A DNA stretch of 41,767 bases from Atopobium sp. (GTDB taxonomy: Bacteria > Actinomycetota > Coriobacteriia > Coriobacteriales > Atopobiaceae): the NCBI GenBank assembly GCA_022732885.1, contig JAIJTS010000013.1, forward strand, positions 1 through 41,767, read 5' to 3'. The notes below the pieces were generated by a model. The model saw only the letters and a list, made by a program, of their open reading frames with translations. It searched no databases and had not been told where the DNA came from. The translations under genes and the position numbers were made by a program. Shown one piece after another: positions 31,796 to 39,093 of this stretch (position 1 is its first letter; every line of letters begins with the position of its first letter).

Positions 31796-33109
31796 TTAGC
31801 AGCCTGCATAGTACTTCTGAGTATCCCAGTCAGTGACGGTAAGGCAGAACTCACGCCACTCCTCTGCCTTACGCTCACACATGTACGAGAAAATGTGCTC
31901 ACCAAGAGCATCTTTGAGAAGATCAGACTGCTTAAAGCGCTCAAGTGCCTCTCCAAGATTAGTTGGGAGCTTCTCGCCATAATCAGCAGGATTACCGCCC
32001 ACAAACTCTTCAGGAAGTGAAAGGCCTTCTTCAATGCCCTTAAGTCCGGCCATAAGCGTTACAGCGTTGGCCAAATAAGGATTAGCAGTTGGATCAGGAA
32101 TACGCAGCTCAGCGCGGGTAGCAACGTGCTTTCCTGGCTTATGCGTAGGAATACGAACCATAGCAGAACGATTTTTGCGACCCCAGGTTGCATACGCTGG
32201 AATAGCATCGCGATCAAAACGCTTATAGGAATTAACTGTGGGGTTAGTAATAAGCATGTACTCAGGGGCGTACTTAAGAAGACCAGCGATGTAATGTTGA
32301 GCAAGCTCAGATAGGTGAGCCTCGTTTTCAGTCTTTGGAGCCCAGAATAATGATTCTCCATCATGGTCAAGAAGCGACTGATTTAAAAGCATAGCCGAGC
32401 CAGGAACACCCTGAAGAGGCTTTGGCATAAACGAAGCAAATACACCATGGAGTGTTGCAATGTGCCTGATAACCAAACGAGCAGTAACTATGTTATCCGC
32501 ACAGGTTAGTGCCTCTGCATAACGCAGTTCAACGCCATTTTGTGCGGGTCCAGCTGCATGAAAAGAATACTGAACAGGAATGGAAAGATTCTCAAGTGCA
32601 CGAGAAGTGGAATATCGCAGGCTATGACTTAGGTCCGCAGAATTTAAATCAAGATATCCTGCCTGATCAATTGGCTTTGGGTTGGTATCACTAACAAAAT
32701 AAAAATACTCTAGCTTTGGACCAACATTAGCTACGTATCCAAGGTCTTCTGCCTTGATAAAAACGTTTTTAAGCACAAGTCGTGGATCGCCTGTAAAAGC
32801 TTCACGTCGAGGAGTCTGAATGTCACAAAATACGTTGGCAACTACTCCCTCATCCGTTTTCCAAGGTAAAACTTGAAAGGTATCTGCATCAGGAAAAGCG
32901 AGAAGATCTGATTGCTCCTGGGAAGCAAAGCCCTCAACGTTAGAGCCGTCAAAACCTATGCCCTCAACAAAGGCCTCTTCTAACTCCTCAGGAGAAATTG
33001 AGAGTGCCTTCAATCCGCCAAGAACATCAGTAAAACAAAGACGCAAATAACGGACATCTCTTTCTTCTACGGTGCGAAGAATATAATCAATTTTCTTATC
33101 TGTACTCAT
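31796..33109 (-). CDS. Glutamine synthetase-like protein lacking most catalytic residues
   Basis: A 437-residue homologue of type I glutamine synthetase, colinear over the whole length: N-terminal FDGSNVEGF, LPW, the NPTVNSYKR block (289-297) and DPTANPYL (339-346). Key residues differ. The first Glu of EPEFF is Lys132 (GPKLEYF); HHEVAPGQHE is FHAAGPAQNG (Ala185, Gly192); the metal His of GSGMH is Leu241 (GSAMLLNQ); and the flap Glu of PGYEAP is absent (RDAIPAY). Only Glu134 and Glu334 remain. It is therefore likely not a glutamine synthetase but a pseudoenzyme or an altered ligase. The reading frame is intact. A GlnR-type box precedes it. Start: ATG at 33109 with GGGAGGG. Confidence 0.85.
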   Translation of the reverse strand: MSTDKKIDYILRTVEERDVRYLRLCFTDVLGGLKALSISPEELEEAFVEGIGFDGSNVEGFASQEQSDLLAFPDADTFQVLPWKTDEGVVANVFCDIQTPRREAFTGDPRLVLKNVFIKAEDLGYVANVGPKLEYFYFVSDTNPKPIDQAGYLDLNSADLSHSLRYSTSRALENLSIPVQYSFHAAGPAQNGVELRYAEALTCADNIVTARLVIRHIATLHGVFASFMPKPLQGVPGSAMLLNQSLLDHDGESLFWAPKTENEAHLSELAQHYIAGLLKYAPEYMLITNPTVNSYKRFDRDAIPAYATWGRKNRSAMVRIPTHKPGKHVATRAELRIPDPTANPYLANAVTLMAGLKGIEEGLSLPEEFVGGNPADYGEKLPTNLGEALERFKQSDLLKDALGEHIFSYMCERKAEEWREFCLTVTDWDTQKYYAGC

Positions 33110-33139
33110 ATGGCCCTCCCGGGTCAGAAAATTGGAATT

Positions 33140-33177
33140 GTAACTACCATGACACATTCTTGTTACGGGTATGTTTC
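33140..33177. promoter_or_regulatory. GlnR-type box before the glutamine-synthetase-like gene
   Basis: Four pentamers at exact 11-base intervals read GTAAC (33140-33144), GACAC (33151), GTTAC (33162) and GTTTC (33173-33177) on the plus strand. This follows the actinobacterial GlnR pattern gTnAc-n6-GaAAc. It lies 31-68 bases upstream of the start at 33109. Confidence 0.65.
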
Positions 33178-33236
33178 CGCTTCCCTGAAACCGGGTGAAT
33201 GGCAAAAATTCTTATCTGAAATTACCGCAAATAGGC

Positions 33237-33443
33237 TTATTGAGCGTCAAAGGCCTTATCAACGTCAGAAATCATTTTCTCTGCAACACCACAGTGTCCG
33301 TCACCACCATGATGAGCTCCGCAGCTACTAGACGAAGAGCAACCAGAACAAGAACCTTCTTTTGCACTCTTGAGTTGAGAACGAATACAAAGTGCAACAA
33401 GAGCAATAACAATAAGAACAATCAAAATATCAATAGGCCTCAT
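33237..33443 (-). CDS. FeoB-associated Cys-rich membrane protein
   Basis: A 68-residue protein with one membrane segment (residues 3-20, IDILIVLIVIALVALC), then a Cys/Ser/Gly/His-rich tail (GSCSGCSSSSSCGAHHGG). This matches the FeoB-associated Cys-rich family, small proteins usually next to ferrous-iron transporter FeoB. No feo gene is in the window. The ATG at 33443 follows GAGGAG with a seven-base gap; another ATG at 33458 overlaps that site. The gene lies 127 bases upstream of the GlnA-like gene, on the same strand, with the GlnR-type box in between. Confidence 0.78.
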   Translation of the reverse strand: MRPIDILIVLIVIALVALCIRSQLKSAKEGSCSGCSSSSSCGAHHGGDGHCGVAEKMISDVDKAFDAQ

Positions 33444-33747
33444 ACTGCAACTCCTCATATTGTTAGCCAGGGCTTACTATATTTTTATTATATGCTTACA
33501 CACGTTAAATAACAAATCATTTGAAGAATTCGAAGTCTTTACAAAGACACAAAGATCACTATCTAAATCACAATACATACAAGTAGTACGCAAAATCTTT
33601 TAGTCATTAATTCATACGCATTTTTTTGGTGTGCGGTAGAATGTTATACGTAAGTTTTTAGTCTTACAGTTGTATGTGAAATATTGCAAAAAACTTGGTG
33701 TTAACCACGCATGGTACACAAAGTTTTACGCGTAGAAAGGAAGCCAA
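33444..33747. other. Intergenic region between divergent genes
   Basis: AT-rich, 304 bases. On the plus strand TAGAAT near 33635 could be the -10 of gpmA; no clear -35. A small hairpin (GTAAG and CTTAC, 33652-33669) lies in the gpmA leader. Nothing else is evident. Confidence 0.4.
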
Positions 33748-34509
33748 ATGGCTGAAGATCAGTACATGCACCTTGTTATTGTTCGCCACGGTGAGTCTGA
33801 GTGGAACAAGCTCAACCTGTTCACTGGTTGGACCGATGTTGACCTTACTGAAACTGGCCATGAGGAGGCAGCAGCTGGCGGCCGTGCCCTTAAAGAGGCC
33901 GGCTATGACTTTGACGTCTGCTACACTTCCCTTCTCAAGCGTGCTATTCACACTCTAAATCATGTTCTTGATGAGCTGGATCGTAACTGGCTTCCTGTTC
34001 ATAAGACTTGGCGTCTGAACGAGCGTCACTATGGTGCACTTCAGGGCCTTAATAAGGCAGATGCTGCTGCTGAGCATGGTGAGAAGCAGGTAAAGATTTG
34101 GCGTCGTTCCTTTGACGTACAGCCACCAGCTCTTGAGCCAGGCGACGAGCGCGATCCTCACGTTCAGGAAATGTTCCGCGATGTCCCAGCAGAAGATCTT
34201 CCTTACACAGAGTGCCTGAAGGATACTATTGCACGTGCATGGCCTTACTTTGAGCAGGAGATTAAGCCACAGCTTGAGGCTGGTAAGCGTGTTCTTATTG
34301 CTGCACACGGCAACAGCCTTCGCGCTCTTGTTATGCAGTTTGAGCACCTTACTCCAGAAGAGATTCTTGAGGTCAACATCCCAACAGGCATTCCTTGCGC
34401 ATATACCTTTGACAAGGATTGGAAAATTGTTGACAAGCACTATATTGGCGATCCAGCAGTTATTGAGGCCAAGATTAACGCTGTTGCTAACCAGGGCAAA
34501 GCTAAATAA
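33748..34509 (+). CDS. gpmA: 2,3-bisphosphoglycerate-dependent phosphoglycerate mutase
   Basis: A 253-residue glycolytic enzyme interconverting 3- and 2-phosphoglycerate. The phosphohistidine motif is VIVRHGESEWNKLNLFTGW near the N-terminus, followed by YTSLLKRAIHTLNHVLDELD and the substrate-binding WRLNERHYGALQGLNKA. The second catalytic His is in LIAAHGNSLRALV. Length and motifs are normal. Start ATG follows GAAAGGA. A strong terminator follows at 34542-34567, so it is probably a single-gene unit. Codon use is cleaner (GCT/CTT-rich) than in neighbours, as expected of a highly expressed gene. Confidence 0.97.
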   Translation: MAEDQYMHLVIVRHGESEWNKLNLFTGWTDVDLTETGHEEAAAGGRALKEAGYDFDVCYTSLLKRAIHTLNHVLDELDRNWLPVHKTWRLNERHYGALQGLNKADAAAEHGEKQVKIWRRSFDVQPPALEPGDERDPHVQEMFRDVPAEDLPYTECLKDTIARAWPYFEQEIKPQLEAGKRVLIAAHGNSLRALVMQFEHLTPEEILEVNIPTGIPCAYTFDKDWKIVDKHYIGDPAVIEAKINAVANQGKAK

Positions 34510-34541
34510 ACAATTTGCTAATACGCAATTTTGCTAAACAA

Positions 34542-34570
34542 AACGGGGCGGTCTCTACCGCCCCGTTTTT
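34542..34570 (+). terminator. Intrinsic terminator of gpmA
   Basis: A perfect 11-bp GC-rich stem (arm AACGGGGCGGT, 34542-34552 and 34557-34567), loop CTCT, then a run of T. Classic form; on the minus strand the A-run also makes it usable for the gene ending at 34597. Confidence 0.9.
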
Positions 34571-34596
34571 CTAAAAGTTTTACCTACGTAGACTGC

Positions 34597-35010
34597 CTAC
34601 AGAACCATAATTAGTGTTCCAGCAGTAATAAAACCTGCACCAACAACAGATTTTATCGTCAACTGCTCATGTAAAAATATAGTTGCCAGAACAAGCGTAA
34701 TAACAACGGAGAGCTTATCTATTGGCACGACATCACTAGCTCGACCAATTTGAAGTGCATGATAATAACAAAGCCACGACGCACCAGTTGCAAGACCAGA
34801 TAAAATGAGAAATATCCAGCTTTTAGTATTAATTGACTGAATTCCATCTTGAGCGCCTGTAATAAAAACAATGCCCCATGCCATTGCTACAACAGCGACA
34901 GTCCTAATAGCCGTTGCAAGATTAGAATTAACACCTTCAATTCCCATTTTTGCCAAAATTGAAGTAAGTGCAGCAAAAAATGCTGAACCTAAAGCAAATG
35001 CAAACCACAT
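34597..35010 (-). CDS. EamA-like small membrane transporter
   Basis: A 137-residue protein equal to a single EamA/DMT repeat with five hydrophobic segments: ALGSAFFAALTSILAKMGIE at the start, then AVVAMAWGIVFITG, IFLILSGLATGASWLCYYHAL, LSVVITLVLATIFLHEQL and VVGAGFITAGTLIMVL, the last two being the characteristic EamA ending. Single-repeat members work as dimers; the substrate is unknown. I use the ATG at 35010, with AAGGGGG six bases upstream; the ATG at 35016 abuts that site. It lies downstream of crcB on the same strand, where an upstream-start reading would overlap it. Confidence 0.82.
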   Translation of the reverse strand: MWFAFALGSAFFAALTSILAKMGIEGVNSNLATAIRTVAVVAMAWGIVFITGAQDGIQSINTKSWIFLILSGLATGASWLCYYHALQIGRASDVVPIDKLSVVITLVLATIFLHEQLTIKSVVGAGFITAGTLIMVL

Positions 35011-35050
35011 AAGCATCCCCCTTTTTACCATAGGAATCGTACTTTTTGCA

Positions 35051-35422
35051 CTACGACACAACAACTGATAATTTCAGTCCAATAAATACGGCAACCAGGC
35101 AAGTTATAACGTTAACCGCAATGTTCACACCTGCAGCTGTCCAATTACCTGCTTGAATGAACGTAAGCGTTTCATTTGAGAAGGTCGAGAAGGTCGAAAG
35201 TCCTCCACAAAGACCAACGGCTAAAAATAGTTTTACCTGTGGTTGAAGCGGACTAGCAAGATCAAGTCCTGTCACAAAGCCAATAATCAAACCTGCCACT
35301 ACATTTGCAGCAAACGTACCAACTGGCAGATTAGGAGTCCACTGTTTAAAGAGGACTCCCAACTGCCAGCGACCTAAACTACCAAGTGCTCCACCAAGAG
35401 CAACTGCCAAAGCTTCAATCAC
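35051..35422 (-). CDS. crcB: Fluoride ion channel CrcB/Fluc
   Basis: A 123-residue, four-helix fluoride exporter. GGALGSLGRWQLG, the pore Asn in GTFAANVVAG and the GGLSTFSTFSNE break are all characteristic of the family. One copy only is present here; family members work as homodimers with dual topology or as pairs. It starts with GTG at 35422, 11 bases after the ABC exporter stop, with only a weak ribosome site (AGGTG). I see no fluoride riboswitch in front of it or of the operon. Confidence 0.92.
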   Translation of the reverse strand: MIEALAVALGGALGSLGRWQLGVLFKQWTPNLPVGTFAANVVAGLIIGFVTGLDLASPLQPQVKLFLAVGLCGGLSTFSTFSNETLTFIQAGNWTAAGVNIAVNVITCLVAVFIGLKLSVVVS

Positions 35423-35433
35423 AACAAACGCAC

Positions 35434-37254
35434 CTACTCAAGTTCGCGCGAGCCTGTATACAGCTGGTAATACTCTCCGTGCTTAGCAATAAGCTCATCG
35501 TGAGTACCACGCTCAATAATGCGGCCATGCTCCAGAACCATGATGGCATCAGAGTTGCGAACCGTAGACAACCTGTGAGCAATCACAAAGACGGTACGGC
35601 CCGCCATCAGGGCATCCATGCCCTTCTCGATAAGTGCCTCGGTACGCGTATCAATACTGGAAGTTGCCTCGTCCAGAATGAGTACAGGAGGATCAGCAAT
35701 AGCAGCACGAGCAATTGCCAAAAGCTGCCTTTGACCTTGAGAAAGGTTAGCGCCATCTGAAGTAAGTACGGTGTTGTAACCACGAGGCATACGGCGGATA
35801 AATTTATCTGCGTTTGCAATCTTAGCTGCAGCAATAACCTCGTCATCAGTGGCGTCTAGCTTACCAAAACGAATATTGTCCGCGATGGTGCCTGTGAACA
35901 GATGAGTATCCTGTAAAACAATGCCCAGTGAGGACCTTAGCGCAGATTTCTTAATGTTATTAACAGGAATGCCATCGTAGGTGATGGTTCCACTACGAAC
36001 ATCGTAGAAGCGATTAATGAGGTTGGTAATAGTTGTTTTACCAGCACCAGTTGAACCAACAAACGCAATCTTTTGACCAGGCTCTGCAAACAGCGTGAGG
36101 TTTGCAAGGACAGTCTGATCGTCGTCGTATCCAAAGGTGACGTCATCAAAGCAGACATCTCCGGCAAGAGGGGTTTTCTCGCCAGATGGTTTGACCCAAG
36201 CCCATGCTTCATCACCAGAGTGATAATCGCTGACACGAACCAAGTCAACCTTACCCTCATCAACCTCGGGAGTCATTTCCATTACCGCAAAGATACGCTC
36301 AGCACCAGCTAACGCGGTAAGCAAGAAATTAGAGAACTGGGTGAACTGATTGAATGGCATGGCGGCTTGTCTCACAAAAACCAGGTAGGAGGCAAGACTT
36401 GCAACGTCTGCGTGTCCATATACCGCAAGCAAGGCACCAACTACGGTGACCACAGCATAATTGATATATGTCAATGAAACCGTGATAGGAACCATAGTTG
36501 CCGCATAACCCTGAGCGCTTGTTCCGGAGTGTCTGAGCTCGTCATTAACCTTTTGAAAATCAGCAAAGTTAGCATCTTCGTGATTAAAAACCTTAACCAC
36601 TTTGAGGCCAGAGATAGTTTCTTCTGCAAAACCATTAAGAACACCCAGGCTCTTTTGCTGCACAGAATAATGCTTAGTAGAGCGCTTACTGGCATAACGT
36701 GCATATATCACAATCAAAACGTCAAAGAGAACAGTAATGAGCGTCAACTGCCAGTTAAGGACAATGAGCAGCACAAACGTACCAACCATCTGAATTGACG
36801 CCAGAACAAGATTGGCAAAGCTGTTGTTAAGCGCTTCTGAGATGGTATCCACGTCATTTGTAAAGAAGCTCATGATGTCGCCACGCGTGCGCTGATCAAA
36901 AAATCTCAACGGCAGCGATTCTATGTGCTCAAAAAGGTCTCGTCTGATGTCAAAAACAATTCTCTGAGCAGCGCGAACCATAATTTGCGTGTAACCAATA
37001 CTGGTAAGAGCGCCAATTGCATACACAACCGCCGTAAACACAACAAGGTTGGTGAATGCACTCACGTCTCCCTTGCCCACTGCGGCAACAACGGGCTTAA
37101 TCATATAGGTGCCAAGAAGCGCCGCTAAACCACTGATAGAAACAAGAAGTGCCACCAACATAAGGCGCTTCTTAGCGTGACCTAAGTACGAGACAAACAC
37201 CTTGATGGTATGTCCGAGATTTTGAGGACGTGCTCCTCCCGCGCGATTAGCCAT
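35434..37254 (-). CDS. ABC exporter half-transporter, second partner (canonical site)
   Basis: A 606-residue fused membrane and ATPase subunit of the multidrug/lipid exporter type. The membrane domain spans roughly residues 25-320 with about six segments. The nucleotide-binding domain has Walker A AFVGSTGAGKTTITNL, signature NLSQGQRQLLAIARAA, Walker B VLILDEATSSIDTRTE with the catalytic Glu, and the H-loop VIAHRLSTVR. It begins at the ATG at 37254 (AGGGAGGTG upstream), eight bases inside the preceding half-transporter gene, so the two form a heterodimer. Substrate unknown. A GGCGAGAA copy (36176-36183) encodes Gly-Glu-Lys. Confidence 0.93.
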   Translation of the reverse strand: MANRAGGARPQNLGHTIKVFVSYLGHAKKRLMLVALLVSISGLAALLGTYMIKPVVAAVGKGDVSAFTNLVVFTAVVYAIGALTSIGYTQIMVRAAQRIVFDIRRDLFEHIESLPLRFFDQRTRGDIMSFFTNDVDTISEALNNSFANLVLASIQMVGTFVLLIVLNWQLTLITVLFDVLIVIYARYASKRSTKHYSVQQKSLGVLNGFAEETISGLKVVKVFNHEDANFADFQKVNDELRHSGTSAQGYAATMVPITVSLTYINYAVVTVVGALLAVYGHADVASLASYLVFVRQAAMPFNQFTQFSNFLLTALAGAERIFAVMEMTPEVDEGKVDLVRVSDYHSGDEAWAWVKPSGEKTPLAGDVCFDDVTFGYDDDQTVLANLTLFAEPGQKIAFVGSTGAGKTTITNLINRFYDVRSGTITYDGIPVNNIKKSALRSSLGIVLQDTHLFTGTIADNIRFGKLDATDDEVIAAAKIANADKFIRRMPRGYNTVLTSDGANLSQGQRQLLAIARAAIADPPVLILDEATSSIDTRTEALIEKGMDALMAGRTVFVIAHRLSTVRNSDAIMVLEHGRIIERGTHDELIAKHGEYYQLYTGSRELE

Positions 37255-39049
37255 GAGACACCTCCCTACCAGCAGCGTCAATGTCTGACTGGCTACCGCC
37301 AATCTGTGACTCATAGAGTTCTCTATAGATAGGACTCTTGGCGAGAAGTTCTGTGTGGGTGCCGGTCATATGAACCCTACCGTTATCAAGAACGACAATC
37401 TGATCTGAGTCCATAACTGAGTTCACACGCTGAGCAATGATGATTTTTGTCATGTCAGCAAGTTCGGCAAGTCCTGCGCGAATCTTTGCGTCAGTTGCGG
37501 TATCAACCGCACTAGTAGAATCATCAAAAATGATGATTTTTGGCTTCTTCAAAAGCGCACGTGCAATACAAAGACGCTGCTTCTGGCCGCCAGACACATT
37601 AACGCCACCCTGACCAAGGTCTCCGTCCAAGCCGCCAATCCTGTCAAGAAACTCATCAACACATGCAATAGAACACGCGTGAAGCAGCTCCTCATCAGTT
37701 GCGTTGGAATCGCCCCAAAGCAGGTTGTCGCGGACGGTGCCACTGAACAGCACATTTTTCTGAAGAACAACAGACACTGCGTCACGAAGTGAAGCAAGAT
37801 TGTAGGAGCGGACGTCATTCTCGCCAACAAACACGGTGCCTTCAGTTGCATCGTACAAGCGGGCAATCAGTTGGATAAGGGTGGTTTTTCCGGAGCCGGT
37901 GCCGCCGAGAATGCCAACGGTGGAGCCTGGCGCAAATGAGAGGTTAATGTCTTCAAGGACGTCCTCTTCGGCGCTCTGGCTGTACTTGAAGGACACGTTT
38001 TCAAAGCGAACGGCACCAGTTGAAACTGAGGTGATTCCCTGCTCTGGAGACTTAATGGCAGGCTCCTCAGAAAGAATTTCTCCAATTCGACGCACGCTGG
38101 TAATGGCACGAGCGGCCAGCAAAAACACGCCAGAAATCATCATAAGAGAGTTCATGATGAGCAAAACGTAGCTCATAAAGCCCGTAAGCTCGCCAACGCC
38201 CAATCTGCCAGCCATAATCATCTGGCCACCAAACCAAAGAATAGCCACGTTAGTGACATACATTGATGCTTGGAAAACAGGCAGGTTTAAGACAGATGTT
38301 CCAAAGGTCTTTGTAGCAGTCTGCGCGTACTGCGTATTAACTTTTTCAAAGCGATCAGAGACGTATCCTTCTCGGACATACGCTTTAATAGCGCGCACGG
38401 CCGCAAAGTCTTCTTGCAGCGCCTCGTTAAGCTTATCCATTGCGCTTTGCATAACACGGTACAAAGGACCAACGCGCTTCACAATAAAGAAAAGTGCTAT
38501 AGCCAAGAAAGGCAGCACAGCAAAATACACAACTGCCAGCTCTGGGCTCATAATAAACGCCATAACTAAGCCCATGACCAGCATAATTGGTCCACGCATA
38601 AATGGGCGCGTACCCATTGCAAAGGCGTTCTGAATGATAGTAACGTCTGACGTCAGTCGTGTGACCAGAGAGGATGAATCATATTTATCAAGATTTGCAA
38701 AAGCAAACTCTTCCATACGGCGATATTCGTCTTGTCTGAGTTGGGCGCCTAGTCCCATAGCTGCTTTTGCTGAGTAGCGTGCATAGCCAATACCAGCAAA
38801 CATGGCGAGAAGAGCAAAGACAACCATAACGGTGCCATTTACAAAAACAGTCTGAAGATTGCCTTGTAAAATGCCCTGGTCAACAATTTGAGCCATGAGT
38901 ACGGGTATCGCCAATTCGAGTAGGGACTCTGCAAACACGCAGAGTCCCGACATAACAAAGTCCTTTTTGTACGCGCCAAAGTGGTCCAAGATAACCTTTA
39001 TTTCAGCACGAGCAGATGGAACCTTTTCTTTAACGGAAACATCATTCAT
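37247..39049 (-). CDS. ABC exporter half-transporter, first partner (degenerate catalytic site)
   Basis: A 600-residue half-transporter. Membrane domain about 25-320; ATPase domain with Walker A GILGGTGSGKTTLIQL, signature NVSGGQKQRLCIARAL. Walker B reads IIIFDDSTSAVDTATD, so the catalytic Glu is Asp, and the H-loop reads IIAQRVNSV, with Gln in place of His. Heterodimeric exporters typically have one such impaired site, so this agrees with the pairing with the next gene. Three GGCGAGAA copies lie in it (37340, 37818, 38804), in two frames. It starts 44 bases after aspS; ATG at 39049. Confidence 0.93.
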   Translation of the reverse strand: MNDVSVKEKVPSARAEIKVILDHFGAYKKDFVMSGLCVFAESLLELAIPVLMAQIVDQGILQGNLQTVFVNGTVMVVFALLAMFAGIGYARYSAKAAMGLGAQLRQDEYRRMEEFAFANLDKYDSSSLVTRLTSDVTIIQNAFAMGTRPFMRGPIMLVMGLVMAFIMSPELAVVYFAVLPFLAIALFFIVKRVGPLYRVMQSAMDKLNEALQEDFAAVRAIKAYVREGYVSDRFEKVNTQYAQTATKTFGTSVLNLPVFQASMYVTNVAILWFGGQMIMAGRLGVGELTGFMSYVLLIMNSLMMISGVFLLAARAITSVRRIGEILSEEPAIKSPEQGITSVSTGAVRFENVSFKYSQSAEEDVLEDINLSFAPGSTVGILGGTGSGKTTLIQLIARLYDATEGTVFVGENDVRSYNLASLRDAVSVVLQKNVLFSGTVRDNLLWGDSNATDEELLHACSIACVDEFLDRIGGLDGDLGQGGVNVSGGQKQRLCIARALLKKPKIIIFDDSTSAVDTATDAKIRAGLAELADMTKIIIAQRVNSVMDSDQIVVLDNGRVHMTGTHTELLAKSPIYRELYESQIGGSQSDIDAAGREVSHG

Positions 39050-39093
39050 TACTAAAAACCATATACCTTACTGTCTTGCTTTGCTTGGTTTGC

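Noticed and set aside
31796..33109. Annotation as ordinary glutamine synthetase glnA
   Set aside because: Overall similarity is clear, but the metal ligands and flap Glu are replaced, so the activity cannot be assumed.
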